Shown piece by piece: positions 62,706 to 64,000 of a DNA stretch of 64,000 nt. How positions within the stretch are numbered: position 1 is the first letter of the stretch; the number at the start of each line of letters is the position of its first letter. The notes below the pieces were generated by a model that was given only the letters and a program-made list of their open reading frames with translations, was not told the origin of the DNA and did no database searches. The stretch is from Entomomonas asaccharolytica (GTDB lineage Bacteria; Pseudomonadota; Gammaproteobacteria; Pseudomonadales; Pseudomonadaceae). Position numbers and translations under genes: made by a program. The DNA is taken from contig NZ_CP067393.1 in NCBI RefSeq assembly GCF_016653615.1, positions 682,001-746,000 of the forward strand. The letters are read 5' to 3'.

Positions 62706-64000
62706 ATGACTAAAAAAATTCTTATAACAGATACTATCCTTCGTGATGCCCATCAGTCTTTATTAGCAACTCGTTTTCGCACTGAGGATATGTTACCTAT
62801 TTGTGATAAGTTAGATAAAGTAGGTTACTGGTCTTTAGAAGTATGGGGTGGTGCTACCTTTGATGTTTGTGTACGGTTTTTAAAAGAAGACCCTTGGGAG
62901 CGTTTACGCCAATTAAGAAAAGCGTTACCTAATACCCGTTTGCAAATGTTGCTACGGGGTCAGAATTTATTAGGCTATCGTCATTATAGTGATGATGTGG
63001 TGCAAGCCTTTGTAGCCAAAGCAGCAGAAAATGGTATCGATGTATTCCGTATTTTTGATGCGATGAATGATGTGCGTAATCTGCAAGCAGCTATTGATGC
63101 TGTCAATAAAGCAGGTAAGCACGCACAAGGTACTATTAGTTATACCACTAGCCCTGTGCATACTATTGAGTCTTTTGTAGAGCAAGCAAAACAAATGGCT
63201 GATATGGGTGTGCAGTCGATAGCTATTAAAGATATGGCTGGCTTACTTACACCTTTTGTGACAGGTGATTTAGTCAAAGCATTAAAAGAGGCTTTAGATT
63301 TACCAGTGTTTATCCATTCCCATGATACGGCTGGTTTATCTACTATGTGTCAGTTAAAAGCGATTGAGAATGGCGCTGATCATATTGATACCGCAATTTC
63401 TAGTATGGCATGGGGTACGAGCCATCCTGCTACCGAGTCAATGGTGGCGGCTTTACGTGATACGCCTTATGACACTGGTTTAGACTTGGAACTAATTCAA
63501 GAAATTGGTATGTATTTCTACGAAGTGCGTAAAAAATATCACCAATTTGAAAGCCCATTTACTGGGGTTGATACACGTGTACAAGCAAATCAAGTGCCTG
63601 GCGGTATGATTTCTAATCTTGCTAACCAAATGCGTGAGCAAGGTGCTTTAAATCGTATTAATGATTTATTTGAGGAAATTCCAAGGGTGCGTAAGGATTT
63701 AGGTTATCCTCCATTAGTAACGCCAACTTCACAAATTGTGGGTACTCAGGCGTTATTTAATGTGCTTTCTGGTGAGCGTTATAAGACCATTACGAATGAA
63801 GTTAAACTTTATTTAGAAGGTCGTTATGGTAAAGCACCAGGAGAAATTAACGAGGAGTTACGCTTCCAAGCAATTGGTAATTCATTTGTGATTACTACAC
63901 GCCCTGCTGATTATTTAGAACCAGAGATGGAGCAGTTAAGAACTGAAATTGGTGATTTAGCTACTTCTGAAGAAGATGTATTAACTTATGCTATGTTCCC
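62706..64000 (+). CDS. oadA: pyruvate carboxylase subunit B / oxaloacetate decarboxylase alpha subunit (partial, right edge)
   Basis: Carboxyltransferase subunit, first 431 residues only; the biotin-carrier C terminus lies beyond the window. The HMGL-like catalytic barrel is clear: ITDTILRDAHQSLLATRFRTEDM (metal-binding Asp), LEVWGGATFDVCVRFLKEDPWERL, FRIFDAMNDVRNL, the carboxylated-lysine segment AIKDMAGLLTP and VFIHSHDTAG with the metal-binding His pair. It follows pycA after 17 bases, so the product is the second subunit of the pyruvate carboxylase. Without the decarboxylase beta and gamma genes nearby the carboxylase role is favoured. Confidence 0.93.
   Translation, partial: MTKKILITDTILRDAHQSLLATRFRTEDMLPICDKLDKVGYWSLEVWGGATFDVCVRFLKEDPWERLRQLRKALPNTRLQMLLRGQNLLGYRHYSDDVVQAFVAKAAENGIDVFRIFDAMNDVRNLQAAIDAVNKAGKHAQGTISYTTSPVHTIESFVEQAKQMADMGVQSIAIKDMAGLLTPFVTGDLVKALKEALDLPVFIHSHDTAGLSTMCQLKAIENGADHIDTAISSMAWGTSHPATESMVAALRDTPYDTGLDLELIQEIGMYFYEVRKKYHQFESPFTGVDTRVQANQVPGGMISNLANQMREQGALNRINDLFEEIPRVRKDLGYPPLVTPTSQIVGTQALFNVLSGERYKTITNEVKLYLEGRYGKAPGEINEELRFQAIGNSFVITTRPADYLEPEMEQLRTEIGDLATSEEDVLTYAMF

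Overview
The window is a 64 kb stretch of an AT-rich gammaproteobacterial chromosome. Gene content and order are those of Pseudomonadaceae: mreBCD-maf-rng-yhdP facing away from gatCAB, cysM-rlmD-relA in one block, dnaX-ybaB-recR, two-subunit pycA/oadA, and a FolX very close to the Pseudomonas type. The low GC fits an Entomomonas-like, insect-associated member of that family, but this placement is an inference from gene order and composition. No insertion sequence, complete prophage or CRISPR array was found.

Layout. 1-12.4 kb: rplS, then the minus-strand cell-shape operon (mreB, mreC, mreD, maf, rng, yhdP), then gatCAB on the plus strand. 12.4-17.4 kb: an orphan double-receiver protein, a metallophosphoesterase, tRNA-Glu(UUC), an RNA-repair locus (sigma-54 promoter, two permuted tRNA-like RNAs, rtcB) and a DJ-1/PfpI protein. 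17.6-23.3 kb: an HlyD-RbbA-permease ABC export operon and a GNAT acetyltransferase. 23.4-27 kb: a ferrous-iron uptake operon ftrABCD with a Fur-box-like sequence upstream and an intrinsic terminator after ftrA. 27-33.5 kb: a small, probably abundant lipoprotein, a glutamine amidotransferase, a bacteriohemerythrin, ackA-pta and slyD. 33.6-40.7 kb: an EamA transporter, a YciK-type SDR, a small DUF2897-like protein, a membrane protein/Sel1/MORN-like gene group, a bacterioferritin-like protein and two hypotheticals. 40.7-45.3 kb: relA, rlmD, cysM. 45.3-53.6 kb: an autotransporter with a perfect CRP/Vfr-type palindrome far upstream, dnaX-ybaB-recR, a 2-hydroxyacid dehydrogenase, folX and a small membrane protein. 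53.7-64 kb: glnS-cysS, a single-gene ATPase+DUF4435-like (OLD/PARIS-like) candidate defence protein, a GC-rich structured RNA with a short ORF and a nearby internally deleted second copy, an esterase, a YgdI/YgdR lipoprotein and pycA-oadA running off the right edge.

Most striking points. (1) Two tandem RNAs lie between a canonical sigma-54 promoter and rtcB. Each has a T-arm, then acceptor stem, then D-arm, which is circularly permuted tRNA order, inside an extended terminal stem. This is Y-RNA-like (YrlA/YrlB) architecture, but with no rsr (Ro) or rtcA gene adjacent. (2) dnaX carries A8 and A9 tracts at the gamma/tau junction where a one-base slip either way gives a stop within a few codons. 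(3) mreC appears to start at an ATT codon. (4) Two related structured RNAs occur at 58.9-59.1 and 59.6-59.7 kb. (5) A 69-bp repeat occurs twice, each time between convergent genes.
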